A DNA stretch of 64,000 nucleotides. Source: Streptomyces rubellomurinus (lineage in GTDB: Bacteria; Actinomycetota; Actinomycetes; Streptomycetales; Streptomycetaceae). Shown here piece after piece: positions 34,949 to 43,314 of the stretch. Location: contig NZ_JZKH01000015.1 in NCBI RefSeq assembly GCF_000961885.1, positions 47,017 through 111,016 on the forward strand, given 5' to 3'. Positions within the stretch are counted from its first letter, which is position 1, and every line of letters starts with the position of its first letter. The notes under the pieces were generated by a model that saw nothing but the letters and a program-made list of their open reading frames with translations, was not told the origin of the DNA and did not search any database. A program made the translations under genes and the position numbers.

Positions 34949-35667
34949 CCGGCGCCATCGGAGTGGTGGGCGGGGTCGGCCCGCTTGCGGCTGCCCACTT
35001 CTATCAGAGGCTGTTGCAGCTGAGCGGGGCCGACCGGGACGAGGACTATCCCACCGTCATCCTCATCGCGGACCGGGTACCGAGCCGGATCGCCCACCTG
35101 GCCGGAAGGGGGCCTAGCCCGCTCCCCGTTCTCGTGGAGGTGGCCCGTCGGCTGGTTGCGGCCGGCGCGGAGAGCATCGCGATCCCGTCCGCGACGACCC
35201 ACGCCTATCGGGAAGAGATCGCCGCAGCCGGGGGCGTGCCCGTCTTCAACCTGCTCGAGGAGACAGGGCGACGGTTACGCGAGCGGCAGTACCGCCACCC
35301 CCTCGTCCTGGCCACGGAATCGACAGTCAGGCTCGGCCTGTATGAGCCGCATCTGGAGGACGGTATCCGCGCACATTATCCGTCCGCCTCGGAGCAACAC
35401 GAGGTGAACGGATTCATCGAGGCGGTCAAACGCGGAACTGATCTCGAGGTCTATCGACGAAAGTTCGCGCAGTGGATCAATGAGATCGCACCGCGTTCCG
35501 GTGCGGACTCAGTAGTGCTCGGCTGCACCGAGCTACCCGTGATCAATCCGAGCGGCACTTCACACCTGCCGACCGTGGACACCACGGACGTGCTGGCCGA
35601 GGCGGTATTGCGGGCACAGTGGCACCGTAAGGCAATGAAGCAGTGCCAGCATCACCTCCAATCCTAG
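34945..35667 (+). CDS. Asp/Glu/hydantoin racemase family protein with Ser replacing one catalytic Cys
   Basis: A 240-aa PLP-independent racemase-type protein. It begins GAIGVVGGVGPLAAAHFYQR as in aspartate racemases. The second catalytic Cys is present (VLGCTELPV) but the first site reads IPSATTHAY instead of the usual P-C-N-T-x-H, so Cys is replaced by Ser. Some family members with Thr/Cys pairs act in one direction only. It is coupled to the NRPS stop (ATGA). It might supply D-Asp or D-beta-hydroxyAsp, consistent with the lack of epimerase domains, or do a different reaction. A TTA codon is at 35,275. Confidence 0.85.
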   Translation: MTGAIGVVGGVGPLAAAHFYQRLLQLSGADRDEDYPTVILIADRVPSRIAHLAGRGPSPLPVLVEVARRLVAAGAESIAIPSATTHAYREEIAAAGGVPVFNLLEETGRRLRERQYRHPLVLATESTVRLGLYEPHLEDGIRAHYPSASEQHEVNGFIEAVKRGTDLEVYRRKFAQWINEIAPRSGADSVVLGCTELPVINPSGTSHLPTVDTTDVLAEAVLRAQWHRKAMKQCQHHLQS

Positions 35668-35764
35668 TAAATAAATCTCTCTAAAGGTACGCATAGTTAT
35701 TTCACGAGTCGACCGAGGACGCTCCAAGCCACCTAGGGCCACCGTCTTACGGGAAGGGAGTTCG

Positions 35765-36493
35765 ATGAACGAAGAGCAGCGCGCCAAGGATGTGGACGCG
35801 CTCATGCAATGGTCCGACGACACCGGTATCAACCGATCCGCACTGGAGCGGATCTTCGACGGCCTGGAGGGCGCCGGTGACCGCGGTGCCCCGTTGCAGG
35901 GTCCGGCGTTCCTGTGTCCCGGCCTGGAGGCGCGGCCGTGGCACGACCCCGACCACTTTCCGTGGGTGAAGGTGTTAGAGCGGAACTACCCGGATATCCG
36001 GCGTGAACTGCTCGAACAGTCCGGCGCCATGTCAGCACACCCGGAATCCGGGACGCTGGCGGCGAGCGGTCAGTGGACGACGTACCGCTTCTTCAATCTG
36101 GGGCGGCGCTACGAGGAGAACCACGCCCAGTGCTCGGCCACGTCTCAGACTCTTCAGCAGGTGCCGGGCATCGCATCGGCCGGCATGGCGTACTTCTCCC
36201 GGATGGCGCCGGGCACCGACGTCAAGCCGCACTGCGGCTTCACAAATACGCGCATTCGCGCGCACCTCGGCCTGGTCATACCACCGAACTGCGCTATGCG
36301 GGTGGGCGCAGAAACCCGAAGCTGGGAGGAGGGCAAGGTCGTGGTCTTCGACGATTCCTTCGAGCATGCCGTACGCAACGACGCGGACAGCTGGCGCTCC
36401 GTACTCCTGCTCGACACCTGGCATCCGGAGCTGAGTCAGCATGAATGCCGTGCTCTCAGCTTCCTTATGACGCTGTGGAGGTCGTTCCTCTGA
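35765..36493 (+). CDS. Aspartyl/asparaginyl beta-hydroxylase-like dioxygenase 1
   Basis: A 242-aa protein of the AspH family (Fe(II)/2-oxoglutarate). The catalytic domain is very clear: first His in VKPHCGF, the TRIRAHLGLVIP stretch that binds 2-oxoglutarate, ETRSWEEGKVVVFDDSFEHA with the second His, and LLLDTWHPEL. AspH-type enzymes use two His without a carboxylate ligand. In this cluster it should beta-hydroxylate Asp or Asn, free or carrier-bound. RBS GGGAAGGGA precedes ATG 35,765. The 97-bp gap before it is AT-rich and may hold an internal promoter. A TTA codon is at 35,975. Confidence 0.88.
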   Translation: MNEEQRAKDVDALMQWSDDTGINRSALERIFDGLEGAGDRGAPLQGPAFLCPGLEARPWHDPDHFPWVKVLERNYPDIRRELLEQSGAMSAHPESGTLAASGQWTTYRFFNLGRRYEENHAQCSATSQTLQQVPGIASAGMAYFSRMAPGTDVKPHCGFTNTRIRAHLGLVIPPNCAMRVGAETRSWEEGKVVVFDDSFEHAVRNDADSWRSVLLLDTWHPELSQHECRALSFLMTLWRSFL

Positions 36494-37677
36494 TGAGCAG
36501 GGGACGGAGGGGGCTGTCGATGTACCTGCACTTCGGTGAGCCGGTCGCACCCGACGAACTACGCGGCTTCAGCACGGCGGTGTGCCGCCGCATGGGTGCG
36601 GAGGCCGACGTGGCCGCGGAGGTGGCGGAGCACCTCGTCGATGCCGACCTGGCCGGGCATCCGTCGCACGGTGTCATGCGCCTAACGCAGTACTTCGACG
36701 AGTGGGAGCGAGGCGACCTCGTGCCCCAGGCACGCCCTCGGCTCGTGCGGGACGGTCCGGGCGCCGCACTCTTCGACGCTGCCCGGGGTTTCGGCCACTT
36801 CTCCACCATGGTTGCCTGCCAGTGGGTGGCTGCACGAGCGGAGCGGCAGGGTGTGGCGATCGCCGCCGTCCGGCACTCGGGCCACACCGGACGACTCGGA
36901 ACCTACGCCGAGTATCTGGCGGAACGCGGTCTGGTGGCTATCGTGCTGGTCGGAGCTGCCGGACACTCCGTGGGAGCCGCGGTGCTCCCCGGGACCTCGA
37001 CCCGATTCCTGGCCGCCAACCCCTGGGCCATCGGAATACCGGCAGAACAGAGGGCGCCCGTCGTGGTCGATGTCTCCACCACGATGCTGGCCGAAGGAAA
37101 GATCACCGTCGCGAGGGAGAACGGACAGTCCCTTCCTCCAGGATGCATCGTCGACGCGGACGCCCAGGACGGTCGGGACCCGGAGGACTACTTCAACGGT
37201 GGCGGGCTGCTCCCGCTCGGCGGCCACACCGCAGGGCACAAGGGGTTCGGTCTGGGGTTGGCCGCGGCCCTGATCGGTTCCCTCGCCATGATCGGCGACC
37301 CTGAGCCCACTCTGGCCGGAAGTCAGCTACCTACTCGAGCCGACCCCCGGGGTCGTGCGGGGGGCGTCGCAGTCATCGCCATCAACCCCGAGGCTCTCGG
37401 CGATGGCGCCCTTTACGCCCGCCAAGTCGCCCAGACCGCCACCGCCGTGGGCCGCGCCGCGGGCAATGCGAGTCACATCCAGGTTCCCGGCACTCCGGAG
37501 GCCATCGCCAGGCAGAGGCAGACACACGGCATCCGACTTGCCGACGCCACACACAGCGCGCTGGAGGAGCTCGGCAGACGTCTGGGGATCGCCCCCGGCT
37601 ACGACAGAACGCCGAGCCTGCGCAGATCTACCGAGATCTCATCAACAGAGGGGACGGACCATGACCACATGGGTTAA
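36493..37677 (+). CDS. LDH2-family (malate/L-lactate/ureidoglycolate-type) oxidoreductase
   Basis: A 394-aa NAD(P)-dependent dehydrogenase of the LDH2/YlbC/ComC/DpkA family. Typical blocks: ADLAGHPSHGVMRLTQYFDE, HSGHTGRLGTYAEYLAERG, VVVDVSTTMLAEGKI and LGGHTAGHKGFGLGLAAALI. Family members oxidise or reduce 2-hydroxy acids or reduce cyclic imines. Here it could act on a hydroxyaspartate- or Dap-derived intermediate; this is inference. The ATG at 36,493 overlaps the AspH stop (TGATG); an alternative start with a better RBS is ATG 36,520. It overlaps the next gene by 17 nt. Confidence 0.85.
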   Translation: MSRGRRGLSMYLHFGEPVAPDELRGFSTAVCRRMGAEADVAAEVAEHLVDADLAGHPSHGVMRLTQYFDEWERGDLVPQARPRLVRDGPGAALFDAARGFGHFSTMVACQWVAARAERQGVAIAAVRHSGHTGRLGTYAEYLAERGLVAIVLVGAAGHSVGAAVLPGTSTRFLAANPWAIGIPAEQRAPVVVDVSTTMLAEGKITVARENGQSLPPGCIVDADAQDGRDPEDYFNGGGLLPLGGHTAGHKGFGLGLAAALIGSLAMIGDPEPTLAGSQLPTRADPRGRAGGVAVIAINPEALGDGALYARQVAQTATAVGRAAGNASHIQVPGTPEAIARQRQTHGIRLADATHSALEELGRRLGIAPGYDRTPSLRRSTEISSTEGTDHDHMG

Positions 37678-38434
37678 GGACAGTCGGCCGTATCTGGAGG
37701 GCTGGATCAACCGCACCAATGCCGACCGGTCACAACTGACCAGAATATTCAACGGCATGGACGAGGGAGAGAGTCGCACGCCTTCCACCGAGGCCGGTCC
37801 GCAACGCCCCGAGATCCTGTGCCCCGGGCTGGAGGCCTCCCCTTGGTGGGACAAGAACCGTTTCCCGTGGATCGCCGGCCTGGAGAAGGCATACCCGGAC
37901 GTCAGGGGTGAGTTTCTCAAGGCCTGGGGAGCAGCCGGCCCGAATGCCAACGGGATCATGCGGCATCCCAACTCGCACAACCTCGCCCGGAGCGGACGAT
38001 GGAGCGCTTACTACTTCCATCTCCTGGGCCAGGTCAACCAGAGAAACATGGACTCCTGTCCCCGCACCAGCGCGGTGCTGTCCGGAATTCCCGGGGCCGA
38101 CTCCGCCGGGATGTCCTACTTCTCTGTCATGGACCCGGGTACGCATGTAGCACCCCATTGCGGTTTCATCAATGTCCGTGTCCGCTGCCACCTCGGCCTA
38201 GTCGTACCCGAGGACTGCGCCATGCGGGTCCATGAGGAGACCCGGGACTGGGCGGAAGGCGTGGCATTCACCTTCGACGACTCCTTCGACCACGAGGTGT
38301 GGAACAAGAGCGAGGGCATCAGGGCGGTCCTGCTCTTCGACGTATGGCACCCGGATCTCAACGACACAGAGAAGGCCGCGATGACCTACATGATGCAGGT
38401 CTGGAAAGAATTCCTTTACCGGGACGTGAAGTGA
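37661..38434 (+). CDS. Aspartyl/asparaginyl beta-hydroxylase-like dioxygenase 2
   Basis: A 257-aa second AspH-type enzyme, clearly paralogous to the one at 35,765 but diverged. Catalytic blocks: HVAPHCGFINVRVRCHLGLV, ETRDWAEGVAFTFDDSFDHE and LFDVWHPDL; both metal His are present. Two hydroxylases suggest two beta-hydroxylated positions or different substrates (for example Asp versus Asn). The start lies inside the LDH2-family gene and the stop overlaps the LanB-type gene, so it is embedded in one operon. Confidence 0.88.
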   Translation: MTTWVKDSRPYLEGWINRTNADRSQLTRIFNGMDEGESRTPSTEAGPQRPEILCPGLEASPWWDKNRFPWIAGLEKAYPDVRGEFLKAWGAAGPNANGIMRHPNSHNLARSGRWSAYYFHLLGQVNQRNMDSCPRTSAVLSGIPGADSAGMSYFSVMDPGTHVAPHCGFINVRVRCHLGLVVPEDCAMRVHEETRDWAEGVAFTFDDSFDHEVWNKSEGIRAVLLFDVWHPDLNDTEKAAMTYMMQVWKEFLYRDVK

Positions 38435-40686
38435 CGGCACCCGTCCGTTCCGGCGCAGCCGAGACGAAGGCGACCAGTTCCTGGCTCGTCGCGAACGATG
38501 TACTGATCAAGACCACCGGCTTCCCTTTCGAATCGCTGGCTTCCCTACGCGCCCAGGACATCTCCGAGAGTGTGCGGGCACTGCTGGAGGTGTGTCGCGA
38601 CGACCGCTTCCTCGAGGCGGTGATGATGTCCAGCCCGGACGCGTTCGAGCAACTCGACCGCTGGCTGGCCAAGAACCCCGATCCCACACGCTTCCGCTCC
38701 GACGACCGTCGTAAGGCTCTGCTGGCGGCCATGTACCTCCAACGATTCTGCGCCAAGAACGAAAGCACCAGCTTTTTCGGCCCCGTCTTCTGGGCCCGTC
38801 TCACTGACGACAGCACCGTCACCCTGGAACAGGGAGAGGCAGGAACTGAAGCGCGCCGCGCGGTGTTCTGGAGCCATTGGGCCGCACAGGTCATTGCCGA
38901 TCGAATGGCCGCCGACGCGGACGTGATGCCCTTCCTGGTTCCGGTACGGCCCCCCAACCTCGTCGAGCGGGAAGGTCTCCTGCGCGGGGTGCACTTCGTC
39001 GATCATCCGATCCAGGTGAGCGACATACCGCCGCCGGCAGCGGGCTCGCCCCAGTCCGTGCTCTTCAAGCTGGTGGACGGCAACCGCACCGTGCAGGAGT
39101 GTTCCGACACACTCGGGATCACCGTGACAGAGGCCGCCGAGCTGCTCCGAGGCCTGGAGGCCCACGGGCTCGTCCGTCTCCGGTTGGACATCCCCGTCGG
39201 GATGCTGGAACCCATGCACCACGTGCGGACCTTCGTCGCCACCTTGCCCGGCGAGGCGCGCACGCGGTGGACGCGCATATGCGACGAACTCGACAGACTC
39301 CGTGAGCGGTTCCGGCGCGCGGAAGGACTGCGTGAACGCCAAGCCGCATTGGGCGCCACCCGCACGCGCTTCGAGGAGATCACCGGTGCCGCCTCAACCA
39401 GGGGAGCGGGCGGTCACTACACGGACCGGGCCATCGTGATCGAGGAGTGCCTGCACACATGGAAGCGCTTCGACATCGGTGGCCCCGTCCGGGACTACCT
39501 TGAGAACGAGCTGCCGATCGCTCTCAACCTCCTGTTCGAACTGCCTCTGGCCCGACGCCGGGCGCGCGCCGCCGAAGTCGACCGCTGGTTCCTGCATTGT
39601 TTCGGCTCCGACCGGTCCGTCCCCCTGGACGAGGTGCTGCTGGCGTGGTCACGGGACGGCCACGCCTTCGGCACACAGCTGCGGGCCCTGGATCGACGGG
39701 TTCTGGAGTCCGGACCGTGCGCCATCAGCGACGTACTCCATCAGAACTCGGACCGCAGGAGCGTAAACCTCGATCTGGCCTGGGGACGGGAGCGAGCCGG
39801 GACTGTCAACTTCGACACCTGGTGTGTGGCTGGCGCCGACGTTCTCTTGGGAGCGACGGACCAGGACGCCCTGAACCGGGGCGACTTCCTGTCGGTCATC
39901 GGCGAGGTGCACGGGCTGCACGACCAACTACTGCAAGGGCTGTGGACGGATCTACACCCGAACGCGGACGCGTTGACGAGAGAGATCGCCGACATCGTCT
40001 CAGAGCTGAGCGACACAACCATCTGCGATCCAGTGATGTGGCACTGGCGCAAGACGATCGCGCGGGCTCCAGCCCTACCGGAGGTCGAGTTCGCCGGCCG
40101 CAGCCCACGCCCCCTGGGGCGGTTCGCTCGTGCCCGCGACCTGTCCGTGCGGCATGCGGGCGACCGTCTGCATCTGTATGCAGAGCCGCTCGGCCGCATC
40201 TCGCTGACCAGACCGCCGCTGCGGTCGTGGGGCGACGAAGTCGAGACCCTATTCACCCTCTTCACCGGGGCCCGCAGCATCGGCCCCGATGACGGACTGC
40301 GTCGCGTACCGGAGCATGTGAACCACCTGCCGCGGCTCACGGTGGGACGCACGGTGGTGCACAGGGAGACCTGGTGGCTGCCACCTCCGCCGAAGGCCCG
40401 ATGGCGGGCCATGACGGCCGAGAATCAGCGCCTGGGACGGTGGGCACAGGAAGAATTCGGTCTGCCTGACGAGGTGTACGTCAAGTTCAGCGCAGAGCCT
40501 AAACCCGTGTTCGTGGATTTTCGCATCCCGGTGCTCGTAGAGCTCTTCACCAGGTTCTGGCAACGCGCCACAGCACCGGCAAAGGTGGTCGAGATGCTGC
40601 CAGACTCGAAGAACCTCTGGGTTCGGGACGGGAGCGGCCGGCACACCTGCGAATTGCGCGTCGGTTGCTATCATTCAGAGAAATAG
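38431..40686 (+). CDS. Stand-alone LanB-type protein (lantibiotic dehydratase N-domain)
   Basis: A 751-aa protein that reads as the large N-terminal domain of LanB dehydratases: FLEAVMMSSPDAFEQLDRWL, RKALLAAMYLQRFCAKNEST with SFFGPVFWA, DRAIVIEECLHTWKRFDIGG, PRLTVGRTVVHRETWWLPPP, and LPDEVYVKFSAEPKPVFVDF. LanB N-domains use glutamyl-tRNA to glutamylate Ser/Thr; related PEARL enzymes add amino acids from aminoacyl-tRNA to peptide C-termini. No separate elimination (SpaB C-like) protein and no precursor peptide is near, so this is not a lanthipeptide locus. It overlaps AspH-2 (GTGA), so it belongs to the NRPS pathway. Its role is unknown. Confidence 0.8.
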   Translation: MTAPVRSGAAETKATSSWLVANDVLIKTTGFPFESLASLRAQDISESVRALLEVCRDDRFLEAVMMSSPDAFEQLDRWLAKNPDPTRFRSDDRRKALLAAMYLQRFCAKNESTSFFGPVFWARLTDDSTVTLEQGEAGTEARRAVFWSHWAAQVIADRMAADADVMPFLVPVRPPNLVEREGLLRGVHFVDHPIQVSDIPPPAAGSPQSVLFKLVDGNRTVQECSDTLGITVTEAAELLRGLEAHGLVRLRLDIPVGMLEPMHHVRTFVATLPGEARTRWTRICDELDRLRERFRRAEGLRERQAALGATRTRFEEITGAASTRGAGGHYTDRAIVIEECLHTWKRFDIGGPVRDYLENELPIALNLLFELPLARRRARAAEVDRWFLHCFGSDRSVPLDEVLLAWSRDGHAFGTQLRALDRRVLESGPCAISDVLHQNSDRRSVNLDLAWGRERAGTVNFDTWCVAGADVLLGATDQDALNRGDFLSVIGEVHGLHDQLLQGLWTDLHPNADALTREIADIVSELSDTTICDPVMWHWRKTIARAPALPEVEFAGRSPRPLGRFARARDLSVRHAGDRLHLYAEPLGRISLTRPPLRSWGDEVETLFTLFTGARSIGPDDGLRRVPEHVNHLPRLTVGRTVVHRETWWLPPPPKARWRAMTAENQRLGRWAQEEFGLPDEVYVKFSAEPKPVFVDFRIPVLVELFTRFWQRATAPAKVVEMLPDSKNLWVRDGSGRHTCELRVGCYHSEK

Positions 40687-40696
40687 GAGCAGAAGC

Positions 40697-40930
40697 ATGG
40701 ATGTGACGAATCCGTTCGAGAATCCAGAAGCACAGTACGTGGTCCTAGTGAACGACGAGAATCAGCATTCCCTCTGGCCGTTTTCGATCTCGGTGCCGGA
40801 TGGCTGGACCATTGCCCACGGCGAGAGCAGCCGCGAGGACTGCCTCCAGTTCATTGAGACGAATTGGACGGACATGCGCCCAAGGAGTCTTGTCGAGGCA
40901 ATGGACAGCGGAGAGGGATCAGCTGCTTAA
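40697..40930 (+). CDS. mbtH: MbtH-family NRPS chaperone
   Basis: A 77-aa protein with the diagnostic set: NPFENPEAQYVVLVNDENQH, SLWP, VPDGW, and WTDMRPRSLVEAM. MbtH proteins bind adenylation domains and help them fold and work. AGGAG lies 8-12 nt before the ATG. It is the only MbtH gene in the window and presumably serves the five A domains. Confidence 0.96.
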   Translation: MDVTNPFENPEAQYVVLVNDENQHSLWPFSISVPDGWTIAHGESSREDCLQFIETNWTDMRPRSLVEAMDSGEGSAA

Positions 40931-41038
40931 CGGAGGAGATCGGCGGCGAGCTGAGCCGAACCTGCGCCCACACCGCGAAAACGTTCGACGCGCCCGCAGT
41001 GGACAGCGTGGCCGCTAATTCCGCGCGGCACACTGCGG

Positions 41039-41140
41039 GTGGCAGGGGTGATGCGCCCTCGAAGGGGTCCGCGTCTCACGATCCGAGCCGATTCGCAGGA
41101 GGCTGCGTCTCGAGTCTCGAGCACACATCACCCCTGCCAC
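41039..41140. repeat. 15-bp perfect inverted repeats 72 bp apart
   Basis: Arms 41,039-41,053 and 41,126-41,140 are exactly complementary. Between them are two CTCGAG palindromes and T/G-poor sequence. It fills most of the 315-bp gap after mbtH and could be a large terminator or a small palindromic element. Nothing else is seen in 40,931-41,245. Confidence 0.65.
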
Positions 41141-41245
41141 TGGACCTGACGGGTCGTTACCACTAGCCGCCAGACACCGTTCCGCACGCACTCATCAGCC
41201 ACCTTCCGTGACATCCGCGACGACGGAAGCGAAAGAAAGTCAGGT

Positions 41246-42658
41246 ATGGACAGCGATCAGGTGGCGTTACTCCTCTTCGACCTCGCGTTCATCCTCGTCC
41301 TCGCCCAGGGGCTCGGGTACCTGGCGACGAAGGTGCAGCAGCCGCCCGTCGTGGGAGAGATCCTCGCGGGGGTCCTCCTCGGGCCGACTCTGCTCGACGG
41401 GGCGGTCTCCGACAAGCTCTTCACCGACACGATCCGACCCGTGCTCAGCGGCATGGCCAACGTCGGCGTGGCGCTCTTCATGTTCGGCGTGGGCCTGGAG
41501 GTCGAACGCCACGCACTGCGCGGCAGGGGGCGCATGACGGCCGCCGCGACCATCGGCTCAACGATGGTCCCGTTCGTCCTTGGCACCGGTCTCGCGTACT
41601 CCCTGCTGCGCACCCACGACACCGAGAACAAGGCTGCGTTCATCGTCTTCATCGGCTTGTCCATGTCCGTGACGGCCTTCCCCGTCCTCGCCCGGATCCT
41701 CACCGACCGAGGGCTGACCAAGACCACACTCGGTGGTATCGCACTGGCCACGGCCGCTGTCGTCGACGTGGTGGCCTGGACGGCGCTCGCCGGGGTGCAG
41801 GCCACAGTCGGCAGCGACGGCGAATACTGGCGTATCGCCCTGATGGTGCCGTTCGTCCTTCTGATGCTGCTCCTCGTTCGCCCTGTGCTGCGCCGCTGGA
41901 TCCTGCGCCACAGAGACGGCGACGGCGGCGGGCCCACCTCCCCGCACGTCTACGCCCCCGTGCTCATCGGTGCCCTGGTGTGCGGGGCCACCACTGAGAT
42001 GATGGGCATGCACTACATTTTCGGCGCCTTCATTTTCGGTCTGATGATGCCGAGGAAAGGTGCGACAAGACTGCGTTCCGACGTGATGGACCACACCGGG
42101 CGCGTGACCTCCGTCCTGCTACCGGTCTACTTCGTCGTGGCCGGCCTCAAGGTAGACCTCGGCGGGTTCGGCTGGACCGAGATCGTGCAACTCGGCGCGA
42201 TCCTGCTCGTCGCCGTCGCCGGCAAGTTCGGCGGCACCTATCTGGGCGCTCGGACTACCGGGCTCCCCGCGCGTCCTGCGACAGCGCTCGCCACGCTCAT
42301 GAACACCCGTGGCCTCACTGAACTCGTCATCCTGGGCGTCGGCCTCCAGACGGGGCTGCTCGACGGCTCCCTGTACTCCCTCATGGTCGTCATGGCCCTG
42401 GTGACCACCGGGATGACGGGACCGATGCTGTCGCGGATCTACAAGGAGCCCGTCGTCGTCCCGCACGCCGTCGCCGAAGAACGGGATCCGCGGGGCGATC
42501 CGACACCGGCTGGCAGTCGAGGGGCCAAGCCCGTCTTTACGAAACCAGGTGATCGACTGCTGACACTCGCCCACAACGATCAACGGCTAAGAAATCTTGG
42601 AATGACCAGTAGGCCCGCCAGTCCGCAGTCCCACGAGCGAGGACCGAGGAAGAAGTGA
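41246..42658 (+). CDS. Cation:proton antiporter (CPA2/KefB-type)
   Basis: A 470-aa membrane transporter with about 12 TM segments. Family signatures: PPVVGEILAGVLLGPTLLDG, NVGVALFMFGVGLEVE, AFPVLARILTD, HYIFGAFIFGLMMP and NTRGLTELVILGVGLQTG. There is no TrkA regulatory domain; the ~60-residue C-terminus is cytoplasmic. AGTCAGGT precedes ATG 41,246. It is coupled to the dioxygenase fragment (GTGA). In a biosynthetic operon it could help self-protection or export, or adjust ions; there is no direct evidence. Confidence 0.88.
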   Translation: MDSDQVALLLFDLAFILVLAQGLGYLATKVQQPPVVGEILAGVLLGPTLLDGAVSDKLFTDTIRPVLSGMANVGVALFMFGVGLEVERHALRGRGRMTAAATIGSTMVPFVLGTGLAYSLLRTHDTENKAAFIVFIGLSMSVTAFPVLARILTDRGLTKTTLGGIALATAAVVDVVAWTALAGVQATVGSDGEYWRIALMVPFVLLMLLLVRPVLRRWILRHRDGDGGGPTSPHVYAPVLIGALVCGATTEMMGMHYIFGAFIFGLMMPRKGATRLRSDVMDHTGRVTSVLLPVYFVVAGLKVDLGGFGWTEIVQLGAILLVAVAGKFGGTYLGARTTGLPARPATALATLMNTRGLTELVILGVGLQTGLLDGSLYSLMVVMALVTTGMTGPMLSRIYKEPVVVPHAVAEERDPRGDPTPAGSRGAKPVFTKPGDRLLTLAHNDQRLRNLGMTSRPASPQSHERGPRKK

Positions 42659-43314
42659 GGAGACGAACCTTGATCGACTTAAACTCGAGGACATCGAGGG
42701 TCCAGTCGCCGCACGGCAGCAGGCGGCGTTCGACCGACCTGCCGGCGGTCGACCCGATACAGACCGAATTCCTGCGCAATGCGCCTATGATGCCGCTGGT
42801 GGTCACACCCCCGGTCGACGGGGCCGACCTGCCCGGCTGGCTGCGGGAGGATCGCGATCTCGTCGACTCCTACCTGCACCCCCACGGCGCCTTGCTGCTG
42901 CGTGGTTTCCACGAACGATCGGTCGCGGAGTTCGAGGCCGCGGCGTCCGCGATCTGCCCCACCCTGTCCCGCGAGAAGGGCGACCTGTCGAGGGAGGGCG
43001 ACTCCGACAAGATCTACCAGTCCACGCTTTACCCGAAGGACAGGTCGATCTCGTTCCACAACGAGAGCTCTCACCTAGGCAGCTGGCCCATGCGGCAGTT
43101 CTTCTCCTGTCTGGTGCCCGCGCGGGCCGTGATCGGCTCGCTGCCGGGCACGGGCCTGCGGCTCCGGGGTAACCCACTCGACGGGGTCCCCTCTCAGCAG
43201 GGCCGGCAGGGCTCGCCGTGGCCACCGAGCAGCTTGCGCAACACATCGTGCACCCGCCGAGCCCGAGAGGTAACAACTCCACCCGTGAGAGCTGCCGAAG
43301 GGATGGTCCTTTGA
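42655..43314 (+). CDS. Truncated SyrP-like Fe(II)/2-oxoglutarate dioxygenase
   Basis: A 219-aa reading frame. Residues about 45-165 match SyrP/TauD-type beta-hydroxylases used in NRPS pathways: YLHPHGALLLRGF, YQSTLYPKDRSISFHNESSH with the HxE metal motif, and WPMRQFFSC. After CLVPARA the homology ends; full-length relatives are about 320-340 aa and carry the distal His and 2-oxoglutarate-binding Arg there. The stop codon overlaps the GGT start (TGATG), so the frame may persist for translational coupling. Probably a deletion derivative without activity, perhaps replaced by the AspH pair. Confidence 0.65.
   Translation: MRRRTLIDLNSRTSRVQSPHGSRRRSTDLPAVDPIQTEFLRNAPMMPLVVTPPVDGADLPGWLREDRDLVDSYLHPHGALLLRGFHERSVAEFEAAASAICPTLSREKGDLSREGDSDKIYQSTLYPKDRSISFHNESSHLGSWPMRQFFSCLVPARAVIGSLPGTGLRLRGNPLDGVPSQQGRQGSPWPPSSLRNTSCTRRAREVTTPPVRAAEGMVL

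Noticed and set aside
38431..40930. A lanthipeptide locus (LanB plus small peptide)
   Set aside because: The small gene next to the LanB-type gene is MbtH, and no elimination, cyclase or precursor gene is present.
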